Origin: an uncultured Actinomycetes bacterium
GTDB taxonomy: Bacteria; Actinomycetota; Acidimicrobiia; Acidimicrobiales; RAAP-2
Length of the DNA stretch: 9,218 bases
Assembly (NCBI GenBank): GCA_903893955.1
Contig: CAITOG010000001.1
Coordinates: 1-9,218 of the forward strand
Reading direction: 5' to 3'
The notes below the pieces were generated by a model that was given only the letters and a program-made list of their open reading frames with translations, had not been told where the DNA came from and did not search any database. This document shows positions 1 through 5,659 of the stretch, piece by piece (within the stretch, counting starts at the first letter, position 1; each line of letters opens with the position of its first letter). The position numbers and the translations under genes are program-made.

Positions 1-1331
1 ATCAACAGCGCACCGATGCCCACCAGGCTGATCTGTGGAGCGGTCAAGCCGATGGCGAGGGCGATCCCACCGAGGAGCGCCGCACCGCCGCCGACGATGG
101 TCCGTCGTAACGAGTTGCCTTCGGTCCCCGCCTCGATGCTCTGCAGCGCGGCGATCGGCGCGATACGCACCGCCCGGCGAGCCGGACTGATCGCCGAGAC
201 GACGGTGACGCCGACACCGACGACCAGCGCCACGATGACCGTCCGCGGTGCGAAGACCAGCGAGCCGGTGGGCAACGAGACCCCGAACGCCTTGAGGAGC
301 GCCTCGAGGCCCATCGCCATCGCCACGCCGGCGACAAGGCCGACCACCGAGGCGAGGAGACCGATGACCCCGGCTTCAGCGATGACAGAGCGGAACACCT
401 GACCTCGGCTGGCACCGACGATCCGGAGCAGCGCGAGCTCCCTCGTCCGCTGGCCGACCGTGATCGAGAAGGTATTCAAGATCGTGAAGCCACCGACGAA
501 GAGAGAGATCAGGGCAAAGACCAGCAGCGCTGTCGAAAAGATGCCGAGCGCGTTGTTGATGGCGCTGGACTGCTCGTTGGCGACGGTCTGCGCGGACACC
601 ACCTCGACGCCCTTGGGCAGGACCTTGGCGATCGACCGCTCGACCGCGGCCTTGTCTGCTCCCGACGCAGTCGCCACCTCAATGGTGTCGACCCGACCCA
701 CCTCATTGAAGAGGCGCTGGGCTGTGGGCAGCGTAAAAGCGGCCAGCGTCGCCCCGCCGAGGTTCGAAGCTGTGCCAAATCGCACGATGCCAGAGATGGT
801 GAATGTCTCTGGGGGTCCCGGGAGCAGGACCTTGACCGAATCCCCGACGTGGAAGTGGTACTTGGTCGCCGTCCCCTCGTCCATGGCGACCTGGTTCGAG
901 GCTGTGGGACCGTGCCCCGAGACTGGGTGGAGGGCTGAGAGCTGGGGCTTCGAGCCGAAGGTGGTCCCGAGGGTGGGTGCGCCGCCGGTGGTGATGGCCT
1001 TGCCCTGCTTGTCGACGAACTGCGCGTAGCCACCCACCAGCCCCTCGGCCGCATCGACGCCCGGCACGGCCGCAACAGTGGCGATCAGCGAGTCGGAGAT
1101 CGGGTTGCGCACCGCTGCCCCTCCTTGCTGGCCCGAGAAGGCAGCGGTCCCGCGGACCTCGAAATCCACGTGGCTGTAGATCTTCGAGAAGAGCGAGGTG
1201 AAGGTGTTGTGGAGCGTGTCGGTCAGGACAAGCGTCCCGGTCACGAAGGTGACGCCGAGGATGATGGCGAGGGCGGTCAGGGCCACGCGCAGCTTGTGGG
1301 CCAAGAGGCCCTTCAAGGTCAGGCGGAGCAT
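1..1331 (-). CDS. FtsX/MacB-type ABC transporter permease (partial, C-terminus off the left edge)
   Basis: This is the membrane subunit of an ABC exporter that works with the ATPase encoded immediately upstream. The visible part is 443 residues and the reading frame is open to the window edge. It begins with a short cytoplasmic stretch (MLRLTLKGLLAHK), then a membrane helix at about 15-37, a large extracytoplasmic MacB periplasmic-core-like domain at about 40-250, and a second helix at about 263-287. The FtsX coupling-helix region follows at about 293-312 (GQRTRELALLRIVGASRGQ), with further helices at about 316-340, 363-382 and 411-430. Proteins with two FtsX units are usually near 800-850 residues, so roughly half is visible and a second unit probably follows. 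The ATG lies one base after the ATPase stop (TGA-G-ATG), with AGGAAG 5 nt upstream, implying translational coupling. The substrate cannot be read from the sequence; related systems export lipoproteins, peptides or antibiotics, or act by mechanotransmission. Confidence 0.9.
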   Translation of the reverse strand, partial: MLRLTLKGLLAHKLRVALTALAIILGVTFVTGTLVLTDTLHNTFTSLFSKIYSHVDFEVRGTAAFSGQQGGAAVRNPISDSLIATVAAVPGVDAAEGLVGGYAQFVDKQGKAITTGGAPTLGTTFGSKPQLSALHPVSGHGPTASNQVAMDEGTATKYHFHVGDSVKVLLPGPPETFTISGIVRFGTASNLGGATLAAFTLPTAQRLFNEVGRVDTIEVATASGADKAAVERSIAKVLPKGVEVVSAQTVANEQSSAINNALGIFSTALLVFALISLFVGGFTILNTFSITVGQRTRELALLRIVGASRGQVFRSVIAEAGVIGLLASVVGLVAGVAMAMGLEALLKAFGVSLPTGSLVFAPRTVIVALVVGVGVTVVSAISPARRAVRIAPIAALQSIEAGTEGNSLRRTIVGGGAALLGGIALAIGLTAPQISLVGIGALL

Positions 1332-1332
1332 C

Positions 1333-2100
1333 TCAGCTTCCTAGCTGCTTCATCTTCTCGAGGATGGCGTCGGTGGTGGGTTCAGCCAGTTCGTCGACAA
1401 GGCGACCGTCAGCCAGAAAGACCACCCGATCAGCGAAGGCCGCGCCGCGCGCGTCGTGGGTGACCATCACGATCGACTGACCGAACTCGGTGACCGAGCG
1501 TCGGAGGAACTCGAGCAGCTCGGTCGACGAGTTCGAGTCGAGGTTCCCTGTGGGCTCGTCGGCGAAGATCAACTCCGGCCGACTGATGAGCGCCCGGGCG
1601 CACGCCACCCGCTGCTGCTGTCCTCCCGACATCTCACTCGGCCGATGACCGAGGCGCTCGGAGATCCGAAGCTGGTCGGTCACCGTCTTCATCCACTCCT
1701 TGTCGACCTTCCCGCCGGCCAGGTCGATCGGCAGCGTGATGTTCTCGGCGGCAGTGAGCGTCGGCACAAGGTTGAAGGCCTGGAAGATGAACCCGACCTT
1801 GTCACGTCGAAGCTGGGTGAGCGCCTTGTCGTCGAGCGAGCCGATCTCGGCATCACCGATGAAGGTGGTTCCCGACGTCGGGGTGTCGAGCCCGGCCATG
1901 CAGTGCATGAGGGTCGACTTGCCTGACCCCGAAGGCCCCATCACGGCGGTGAAGCGGCCGGCGGCGAACTCGATGCTGACACCGTCGAGGGCCCTGACGG
2001 CGGCGTCACCGGTGCCATAGACCTTTGTCAGGTCGGTGGCGACAGCGGCCGGTCGCGAAGCTGGAGCGGTGCCCTTCGTCTGGGAATCGACAATCGTCAT
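1333..2100 (-). CDS. ABC transporter ATP-binding protein, MacB/LolD family
   Basis: This 255-residue protein is the cytoplasmic ATPase that powers the FtsX-type permease encoded next to it. All nucleotide-binding motifs are intact: Walker A GPSGSGKS at 55-62, Q-loop glutamine at 107 (FIFQAFNL), signature SGGQQQR at 158-164, Walker B LIFADEP at 177-183, D-loop GNLDS at 185-189, and switch histidine H215 (VTHD). The sequence around GPSGSGKSTL, FNLVPTLTAAEN and DEPTGNLD is typical of the MacB/LolD/FtsE group. A non-conserved tail of about 20 residues precedes the first domain strand. The chosen ATG has a strong AGGAGGT at 2105-2111, 4 nt upstream. It is first in a two-gene operon and is transcribed divergently from the 40-residue ORF at 2349. 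I cannot assign a transported substrate. Confidence 0.95.
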   Translation of the reverse strand: MTIVDSQTKGTAPASRPAAVATDLTKVYGTGDAAVRALDGVSIEFAAGRFTAVMGPSGSGKSTLMHCMAGLDTPTSGTTFIGDAEIGSLDDKALTQLRRDKVGFIFQAFNLVPTLTAAENITLPIDLAGGKVDKEWMKTVTDQLRISERLGHRPSEMSGGQQQRVACARALISRPELIFADEPTGNLDSNSSTELLEFLRRSVTEFGQSIVMVTHDARGAAFADRVVFLADGRLVDELAEPTTDAILEKMKQLGS

Positions 2101-2348
2101 GAGTACCTCCTCGCACCACCGACCGCTGGGGTGCCGTTGGGTCGTTTCTAGTAGATGGATCGCACACGCGAGGAGAGATGGGTCCTTTGCCGACCGAGTC
2201 GCTCGGCGACGCCGACGAACAGATTCGACCTTGTCCTTTGGTCGCGATCCCGTCCCCCCCCCCAGGGCGCGCTCGATTTCGCTGACCAGCCTGCTAAAGT
2301 GACAAATAGGTTAACTGTCTGTCTTGTAGATGAACCGGAGGTGACGAC
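2101..2348. other. Divergent intergenic region between the ABC exporter and the small ORF
   Basis: This 248-base stretch separates two divergently transcribed units and holds no convincing gene. It contains the ribosome binding site of the ABC operon at the left end, a run of ten C at 2254-2263, a possible regulatory or promoter motif at 2295-2316, and the ribosome binding site of the small ORF (GGAGGTGA, 2337-2344) at the right end. No confident -35/-10 pair for the ABC operon was found by eye. Open frames at 2036-2302 and 2155-2352 on the plus strand lack typical codon use and run over the regulatory sequence, so they are not called. Confidence 0.6.
2295..2316 (+). promoter_or_regulatory. 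Putative promoter/operator motif, copy A (TAAAGTGA, 7 nt, GTnAACT)
   Basis: TAAAGTGA at 2295-2302 is followed, 7 nt later, by GTTAACT at 2310-2316. The same arrangement with identical spacing occurs at 3386-3407 before another small gene. Here it lies 32 nt upstream of the ATG of the 40-residue ORF. TAAAGT fits a TAnnnT -10 hexamer and is preceded by TGC (an extended -10), so part of the motif may be the core promoter. The shared downstream AACT part could instead be an operator half-site. The resemblance is seen directly; the function is inferred. Confidence 0.4.
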
Positions 2349-2471
2349 ATGACCTATTTGAAGAAGATCTCAGCCACCATCAGGAGCACGGTGTCGAACC
2401 GCCACGCCTACGTCCCTGCACCCCTGCGGGTCCTCGGCGACTCGTCCGAAGGCGCCGGCACCAACAGTTGA
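2349..2471 (+). CDS. Small ORF, 40 residues, function unknown
   Basis: The predicted peptide starts MTYLKKISATIRSTVSNR and ends GAGTNS. I do not recognise it. The first 18 residues are basic and could form an amphipathic helix (K5, K6, R12, R18); the rest is rich in P, G and S. It has no cysteines, no clear signal peptide and no membrane segment. Evidence that it is real: a strong GGAGGTGA 4 nt before the ATG, an upstream motif shared with the gene at 3432, and a hairpin starting 7 nt after the stop. It is divergent from the ABC exporter, so it could be a partner or cargo peptide, or simply an independently expressed small protein. Nothing in the sequence decides this. A non-coding or leader transcript is the alternative. 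Confidence 0.5.
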   Translation: MTYLKKISATIRSTVSNRHAYVPAPLRVLGDSSEGAGTNS

Positions 2472-2477
2472 GCCCAC

Positions 2478-2497
2478 GAGGCGGGCATCCCCGCCTC
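2478..2497 (+). terminator. Hairpin after the 40-residue ORF, probable terminator
   Basis: A perfect 8-bp stem, GAGGCGGG (2478-2485) with CCCGCCTC (2490-2497), encloses the tetraloop CATC. It begins 7 nt after the TGA of the small ORF. No T-tract follows, which is common for hairpins in high-GC actinobacteria but makes termination efficiency uncertain. Confidence 0.5.
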
Positions 2498-2574
2498 TCC
2501 ACACGTCGTGCCCGTCCTCAGATTGGTCGCCGTGAGGGAATTCCCCCGATTGAGCGCCATCTGCTCAGTCCCCG

Positions 2575-2610
2575 CTCGTGGTGGCGATGAGCAGCGCTGA
2601 TCGCCACGAG
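2575..2610. repeat. Bulged inverted repeat in the intergenic gap
   Basis: CTCGT (2575-2579) and GGCGAT (2583-2588) pair with ATCGCC (2600-2605) and ACGAG (2606-2610), giving an 11-bp stem with a 3-nt bulge (2580-2582) and an 11-nt loop. It is far from any coding region and could be part of a structured RNA, an operator or a terminator. The pairing is visible; the role is unknown. Confidence 0.4.
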
Positions 2611-2684
2611 GCCCCGTGGTGAGCTGACCAGCGACGACGCAGATCGACCACGCGGCGACTGCCCTTGACGCCGGGCCAGGGCCA

Positions 2685-2709
2685 GGATGCTCCCCGGTCC
2701 TGAGCATCC
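2685..2709. repeat. Perfect inverted repeat upstream of the VOC gene
   Basis: GGATGCTC (2685-2692) and GAGCATCC (2702-2709) are perfect reverse complements separated by 9 nt. The repeat lies 75 nt upstream of the VOC gene start and just before a weak promoter-like sequence. It could be an operator for a dimeric regulator or an RNA hairpin. Confidence 0.45.
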
Positions 2710-2784
2710 AAGCCACCTCGCTGTTGATGACCGATGATGAGTCGGCTGACATTCCGCTGACCGCTGCACGACCAGGAGAGACGC

Positions 2785-3249
2785 ATGCTCACCACAGGCC
2801 TGCACCACGTTGCCACCATCACCAATGATTCAGATCGGCTCCAGACGTTCTACCGTGACGTCTTCGATGCGGAGATCATGAAGGATGGGACGGAGTTTCC
2901 AGACGGCAGCGGTCCACGACTGACGATCATCCACATCGGCGAGTTCTGTGAGCTCAACGTGTTCGAGATCGAGGGCAACACGGAGGCCGATCGTCAGGTG
3001 CCGATGTTCGGACGCGGCAGACTTGACCACTTCGCGCTCAGGGCAGCCTCGTTCGAGGCATTCGAGGAGATCCGCCGGCGGCTCATCGATCGAGGTGCCG
3101 CCGACGCCTTCGTGACTGATTTCGGCCCGATGCTCAGCATCTTCTTTCGAGACCCCGACGGCCTTGAAGGTGAAGTGGTGGTCGAAAACCCTGACGCTGT
3201 CCCAGGGGTCTTCAACCCACCTGGAACACCCGCCGCTCGCTATTCCTAG
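2785..3249 (+). CDS. VOC-superfamily protein (glyoxalase/bleomycin resistance/dioxygenase fold)
   Basis: This 154-residue protein has the paired beta-alpha-beta-beta-beta modules of the vicinal oxygen chelate fold. Module one starts GLHHVATITNDSDRLQTFYRDVF and module two starts GRLDHFALRA and ends FFRDPDGLEGEV. Candidate metal ligands sit where the family places them: H8, E56 (in CELNVFE), H82 (DHFAL) and E130 (DPDGLEGE). This pattern resembles the His/Glu/His/Glu set of glyoxalase I, so a metal-dependent lyase, isomerase, dioxygenase or resistance function is possible, but the reaction cannot be named. Length is typical for a single-domain two-module VOC protein. The ATG has AGGAGAG 4 nt upstream. 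It stands alone, with a gap on each side. Its third codon positions look less GC-biased than those of the thiolase or uppP, which may reflect low expression or later acquisition. Confidence 0.88.
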   Translation: MLTTGLHHVATITNDSDRLQTFYRDVFDAEIMKDGTEFPDGSGPRLTIIHIGEFCELNVFEIEGNTEADRQVPMFGRGRLDHFALRAASFEAFEEIRRRLIDRGAADAFVTDFGPMLSIFFRDPDGLEGEVVVENPDAVPGVFNPPGTPAARYS

Positions 3250-3385
3250 GACTGGCTCCTCGCTGGTCAGATCCACTGCCCGCTTGCGCCAGGTTCGCAG
3301 AGCGCCAGTCGCCCGCGACGAGGCCCTCACACCCCTTATGACACCACCTCCGGGCGATGGTGCACGCGTGGCCTGCTCGTGTCAG

Positions 3386-3407
3386 TAAAGTGAACTCCAA
3401 GTGAACT
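3386..3407 (+). promoter_or_regulatory. Putative promoter/operator motif, copy B, with direct repeat
   Basis: TAAAGTGA at 3386-3393 and GTGAACT at 3401-3407 match the arrangement at 2295-2316 with the same 7-nt gap. Here the region also holds a 9-bp direct repeat, AAGTGAACT, at 3388-3396 and 3399-3407 (period 11, about one helical turn). It is followed by an inverted AAGTG half-site (CACTT, 3414-3418) and a CTAAG/CTTAG dyad at 3406-3420. Clustered half-sites one turn apart suggest a DNA-binding regulator. TAAAGT could also be the -10 hexamer. The motif lies 24 nt upstream of the ATG at 3432. Confidence 0.45.
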
Positions 3408-3431
3408 AAGCGACACTTAGGAGAACAAAAC

Positions 3432-3713
3432 ATGACACAGACCTTCCTTGAAGGGTGGTGCACCGACCCCTGGGGCCTTCATGATGCCCGGTGGATGTCC
3501 GCCGGTACGCCCACCAAGCTGGTGCGAGACGGCGATGTCGAGCGGTTCGAGGCGATACCGAGCGCCGACGCAACGATGCGACCCCGTCCGATCACCTCTG
3601 ACGACGTGGCCAGCCATGGGGTCGATCTCAACCGCTCCGATCAGCAGGCTTCGGATCCTCGACAGGCCATGACCACGGTTGCGTCTCGGATCCTGACCCG
3701 TTTCAGCGACTGA
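3432..3713 (+). CDS. Small DUF2510-like protein, 93 residues
   Basis: The first 45 residues carry a degenerate actinobacterial 'GWYxDPxGxHxxRWWDGxxWT' pattern: GWCTDPWGLHDARW at 8-21, then SAGTPTKLVRDGDVE at 23-37. In DUF2510 the usual WDG-W part follows; here it is replaced by M-S-A-G-T-P-T-K-L-V-R-D-G, a form I associate with small actinobacterial hypothetical proteins. The C-terminal half (about 45-93) is polar and unrecognised. There is no signal peptide or membrane segment. No biochemical role is established for such proteins. The ATG follows AGGAGA with an 8-nt spacer, and it sits under a repeat-containing promoter region. A GNRA-type hairpin begins at the stop codon, so the gene looks monocistronic. 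Family assignment rests on motif recognition by eye. Confidence 0.75.
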   Translation: MTQTFLEGWCTDPWGLHDARWMSAGTPTKLVRDGDVERFEAIPSADATMRPRPITSDDVASHGVDLNRSDQQASDPRQAMTTVASRILTRFSD

Positions 3714-3729
3714 GCGAGGGGAACCTCGC
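3714..3729 (+). terminator. GNRA-loop hairpin after the DUF2510-like gene
   Basis: GCGAGG (3714-3719) pairs with CCTCGC (3724-3729) across a GGAA tetraloop, directly after the TGA at 3711-3713, and is followed by CTT. The stem is short (6 bp) and has no long T-tract, so termination is plausible rather than certain. Confidence 0.45.
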
Positions 3730-3780
3730 CTTGAGGCGCTAGGTTGAGCGACGCACGTGACCTTCGGGCACGCAGTGAGC

Positions 3781-3797
3781 ACCGCCACGGTGGCGGT
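3781..3797. promoter_or_regulatory. 17-bp palindrome just upstream of the thiolase, possible operator
   Basis: ACCGCCAC (3781-3788) and GTGGCGGT (3790-3797) are perfect reverse complements around a single central G. The palindrome lies 20 nt before the thiolase start and about 6 nt before its purine-rich ribosome binding site. It could be an operator for a dimeric repressor (TetR or FadR type regulators often control such genes) or a mRNA hairpin next to the ribosome binding site. A possible -10 hexamer, TAGGTT at 3740-3745, lies upstream without a recognisable -35. Confidence 0.4.
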
Positions 3798-3816
3798 CGA
3801 CCAAAGGAGGGGACCC

Positions 3817-4995
3817 ATGGGTGGGACCGTGATCGTTTCGGGTGCTCGCACCCCCATCGGCAAGCTGTCAGGGGCCTTCGCTTCGCTGACCGCCATGGAC
3901 CTGGGTGGCGCCGCCATCGCCGAGGCGCTCAAGCGCGCCGGCATCAGCGGTGACCAGGTCGACTATGTCTTCATGGGCCAGGCCATCCAGGCCGGCCAGG
4001 GTCAGATCTCCGCTCGCCAGGCGGCGCTCAAGGGCGGCGTCCCGATGAGCGTCCCTGCGACCACCGTCAACAAGGTCTGCCTGTCGGGTCTCAACGCCAT
4101 CTACCTGGCCGACCTCATGATCAACGCCGGCGAGGCCGACATCGTCGTCGCTGGTGGCATGGAGTCGATGACCAAGGCGCCGCACCTGCTCGCCGACGCC
4201 CGCTCGGGCATCCGCATCGGCGACGCCACGCTGGTCGACTCGATGATGTACGACGGACTGACCTGCGCCATCGACAACTGCGCGATGGGCCTGAGCACCG
4301 AGAACTACGCCGCCGGCGCCATCAGCCGGGAGCGCCAGGACGAGCTCGCCGCCGCCAGCCACCAGAAGGCGGCCGCCGCCATCGAGGCTGGCCGCTTCGC
4401 TGACGAGATCGTTCCCGTCTCGATCCCCCAGCGCAAGGGCGACCCCAAGGTCGTCGCCGTCGACGAGGGCGTCCGGGGTGACACCACCACCGAGTCGCTC
4501 GGCGGCCTTCGCCCCGCCTTCACCAAGGACGGCACCATCACCGCTGGCAACGCCTCGCAGATCTCCGACGGCGGCTCGGCCGTCATCGTGATGTCCAAGG
4601 CCAAGGCCGAGGAGCTGGGCGTGAACCCGCTGGGTGAGCTCGTGTCCTACGGCCAGGTCGCTGGTCCCGACGCCTCGCTCCTGACCCAGCCGTCACGGGC
4701 CATCGCCCAGGCGCTGACCAAGGCCGGGCTGACCGCAGGCGACCTCGACATCGTCGAGATCAACGAGGCCTTCGCCGCCGTCGGCCTCGCCTCGATCGAC
4801 GAGCTCGGCCTCGACGCCTCGATCGTCAACGTCAACGGTGGGGCCATCGCCCTCGGTCACCCACTCGGCATGTCAGGCAACCGTGTGGCGATCACCGCGC
4901 TCTACGAGCTCGCTCGCCGTGGTGGCGGCACCGCCGCTGTCGCGCTCTGTGGTGGTGGTGGTCAGGGCGACGCAGCCATCCTGCGCACCCTCTAA
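3817..4995 (+). CDS. Acetyl-CoA C-acetyltransferase (thiolase)
   Basis: This 392-residue enzyme reversibly condenses two acetyl-CoA to acetoacetyl-CoA or thiolytically cleaves 3-ketoacyl-CoA. All catalytic elements are present: nucleophile C88 in NKVCLSGLNA, NEAFA at 316-320 (N316), GGAIALGHPLG at 341-351 (H348), and CGGGGQG at 378-384 (C378). The N316, H348 and C378 numbering matches the well-studied Zoogloea thiolase, and the length is typical. I chose the ATG at 3817 because AAAGGAGGGG precedes it by a few bases and MGGTVIVSGARTPIGK begins the fold; an in-frame ATG at 3757 would add 20 unrelated residues across the palindrome and ribosome binding site. It has no adjacent beta-oxidation or polyhydroxyalkanoate partners, so degradative and biosynthetic roles cannot be told apart and no gene symbol is given. 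Codon use is strongly GC3-biased, suggesting good expression. Confidence 0.96.
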   Translation: MGGTVIVSGARTPIGKLSGAFASLTAMDLGGAAIAEALKRAGISGDQVDYVFMGQAIQAGQGQISARQAALKGGVPMSVPATTVNKVCLSGLNAIYLADLMINAGEADIVVAGGMESMTKAPHLLADARSGIRIGDATLVDSMMYDGLTCAIDNCAMGLSTENYAAGAISRERQDELAAASHQKAAAAIEAGRFADEIVPVSIPQRKGDPKVVAVDEGVRGDTTTESLGGLRPAFTKDGTITAGNASQISDGGSAVIVMSKAKAEELGVNPLGELVSYGQVAGPDASLLTQPSRAIAQALTKAGLTAGDLDIVEINEAFAAVGLASIDELGLDASIVNVNGGAIALGHPLGMSGNRVAITALYELARRGGGTAAVALCGGGGQGDAAILRTL

Positions 4996-5030
4996 GCACC
5001 GAGCGCCGGCGACGCCGGCAGCAGCTTCGA

Positions 5031-5063
5031 CAACGCACCCGTCCACGGAGGGCGGGTGCGTTG
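5031..5063. terminator. Strong hairpin between convergent thiolase and sixA-like genes
   Basis: CAACGCACCCG (5031-5041) pairs perfectly with CGGGTGCGTTG (5053-5063), an 11-bp stem with an 11-nt loop. It lies 35 nt after the thiolase stop and 5 nt before the end of the opposing gene, the expected position for a bidirectional terminator. A smaller GCCGGC-GAC-GCCGGC hairpin precedes it at 5005-5019. There is no long T-tract. Confidence 0.65.
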
Positions 5064-5068
5064 TCGCG

Positions 5069-5563
5069 TCACGGGGTCCGATGGACCTCGAGCACGCCGG
5101 TGCCCAGCTCGATCGACCCAAGATCTCCGGCCGGAAGCGAGATGACCGCCAGGGTGCCCGGTGGGCAGCGGCGGGCAGCTTCGTCGACAGGCGGTGCCAG
5201 CGCGTCGATCAGCAGCCCGATCGTGGGGTTGTGGCCGACGACGCCGATCGAGGACCCGAGCCCGGCATGCTCCCCCACGATCGAAAGCACCTCGTCGTCG
5301 GTGGCGTCGTAGAGCCGGCTCTCGGTGACGAGGGCCTCCCTGGGCAGCGATCTGAAGGCAGTGGCGGCAGTCGCGTGCGTCCGCGCCGCTGGTGAGACCA
5401 AGACGGTCGGCGGCAGGTGCAACGTCGAGCTCTCGAGGAACTCGGCCAGCGCGGCCGCCTCGGCCTCTCCCCTGCTGGCGAGGGTCCGGTCTCTGTCCCG
5501 ACCACCTGGCGGCGGCTGGTCGACGGCCTTTGCGTGTCGGACGAGCCAGAGGGTGACAGCCAT
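5069..5563 (-). CDS. SixA-like phosphohistidine phosphatase (histidine phosphatase superfamily)
   Basis: This 164-residue protein belongs to the histidine phosphatase (phosphoglycerate mutase-like) superfamily, whose members hydrolyse phosphate through a phosphohistidine intermediate. The RHG motif appears as LVRHAKA at 7-13 with nucleophile H10. SPAARTHATA at 58-67 contributes the second phosphate-pocket arginine (R61), an acidic residue lies near E81, and the second histidine is in VVGHNP at 109-113 (H111). RHAKA, the short length and GHNP point to the SixA branch, which dephosphorylates phosphohistidine proteins in E. coli; the substrate here is unknown. I chose ATG at 5563 with GGAGA 8 nt upstream; a GTG at 5578 would add five residues (METVR). 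It is convergent with the thiolase, divergent from uppP and apparently monocistronic. Confidence 0.88.
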   Translation of the reverse strand: MAVTLWLVRHAKAVDQPPPGGRDRDRTLASRGEAEAAALAEFLESSTLHLPPTVLVSPAARTHATAATAFRSLPREALVTESRLYDATDDEVLSIVGEHAGLGSSIGVVGHNPTIGLLIDALAPPVDEAARRCPPGTLAVISLPAGDLGSIELGTGVLEVHRTP

Positions 5564-5623
5564 GCGCACAGTCTCCACTCATCGATTCCTCAGGGGGTCG
5601 ATGCCGGCTGCCCGCTGCTCGCT

Positions 5624-5629
5624 TAGCGT
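5624..5629 (+). promoter_or_regulatory. Possible uppP -10 hexamer (TAGCGT)
   Basis: TAGCGT fits the TAnnnT core of a sigma-A type -10 element and lies 30 nt before the uppP start. No good -35 was found 16-18 nt upstream, so this is tentative. Confidence 0.25.
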
Positions 5630-5659
5630 GTCAGGAGCGATCGAGCCCGAGGAGACCAG

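Larger units (their letters stand above)
2472..2784. other. Gene-free, dyad-rich gap before the VOC gene
   Basis: This is 313 bases with no convincing coding region. It contains four inverted repeats: the probable terminator at 2478-2497, a perfect GGGAATTCCC palindrome at 2536-2545, a bulged stem at 2575-2610, and a perfect 8-bp-arm repeat at 2685-2709. A weak promoter-like pair, TTGATG at 2724-2729 and GACATT at 2748-2753 with an 18-nt spacer, could serve the VOC gene. Minus-strand open frames here overlap one another, lack ribosome binding sites and match no family I know. Confidence 0.5.

Noticed and set aside
16..1463. Several long plus-strand and alternate minus-strand open frames across 16-1463
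   Set aside because: They are shadows of the ABC permease and ATPase; the minus-strand frame from 1331 gives a coherent FtsX protein with helices and the coupling-helix motif, while the others are low-complexity R/A/S/P sequences.
2408..2752. Minus-strand open frame of 114 residues in the gap
   Set aside because: It overlaps the better supported 40-residue ORF and its hairpin, has no ribosome binding site and matches no family I recognise. A decayed gene remnant is possible but not supported.
2565..2825. Minus-strand open frame of 86 residues overlapping the VOC start
   Set aside because: It covers the VOC ribosome binding site and start codon, shows no family motif, and competes with other overlapping frames in the same gap.
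3757..3816. Upstream in-frame ATG extending the thiolase by 20 residues
   Set aside because: The extra residues are unrelated to the thiolase fold and would be encoded across the palindrome and the strong AAAGGAGGGG that precedes the ATG at 3817.
4992..5582. Overlapping 196-residue minus-strand frame across the sixA-like gene
   Set aside because: It is an R/P/A-rich shadow frame that runs through the strong hairpin at 5031-5063; the other frame has clear RHA and GHNP motifs.
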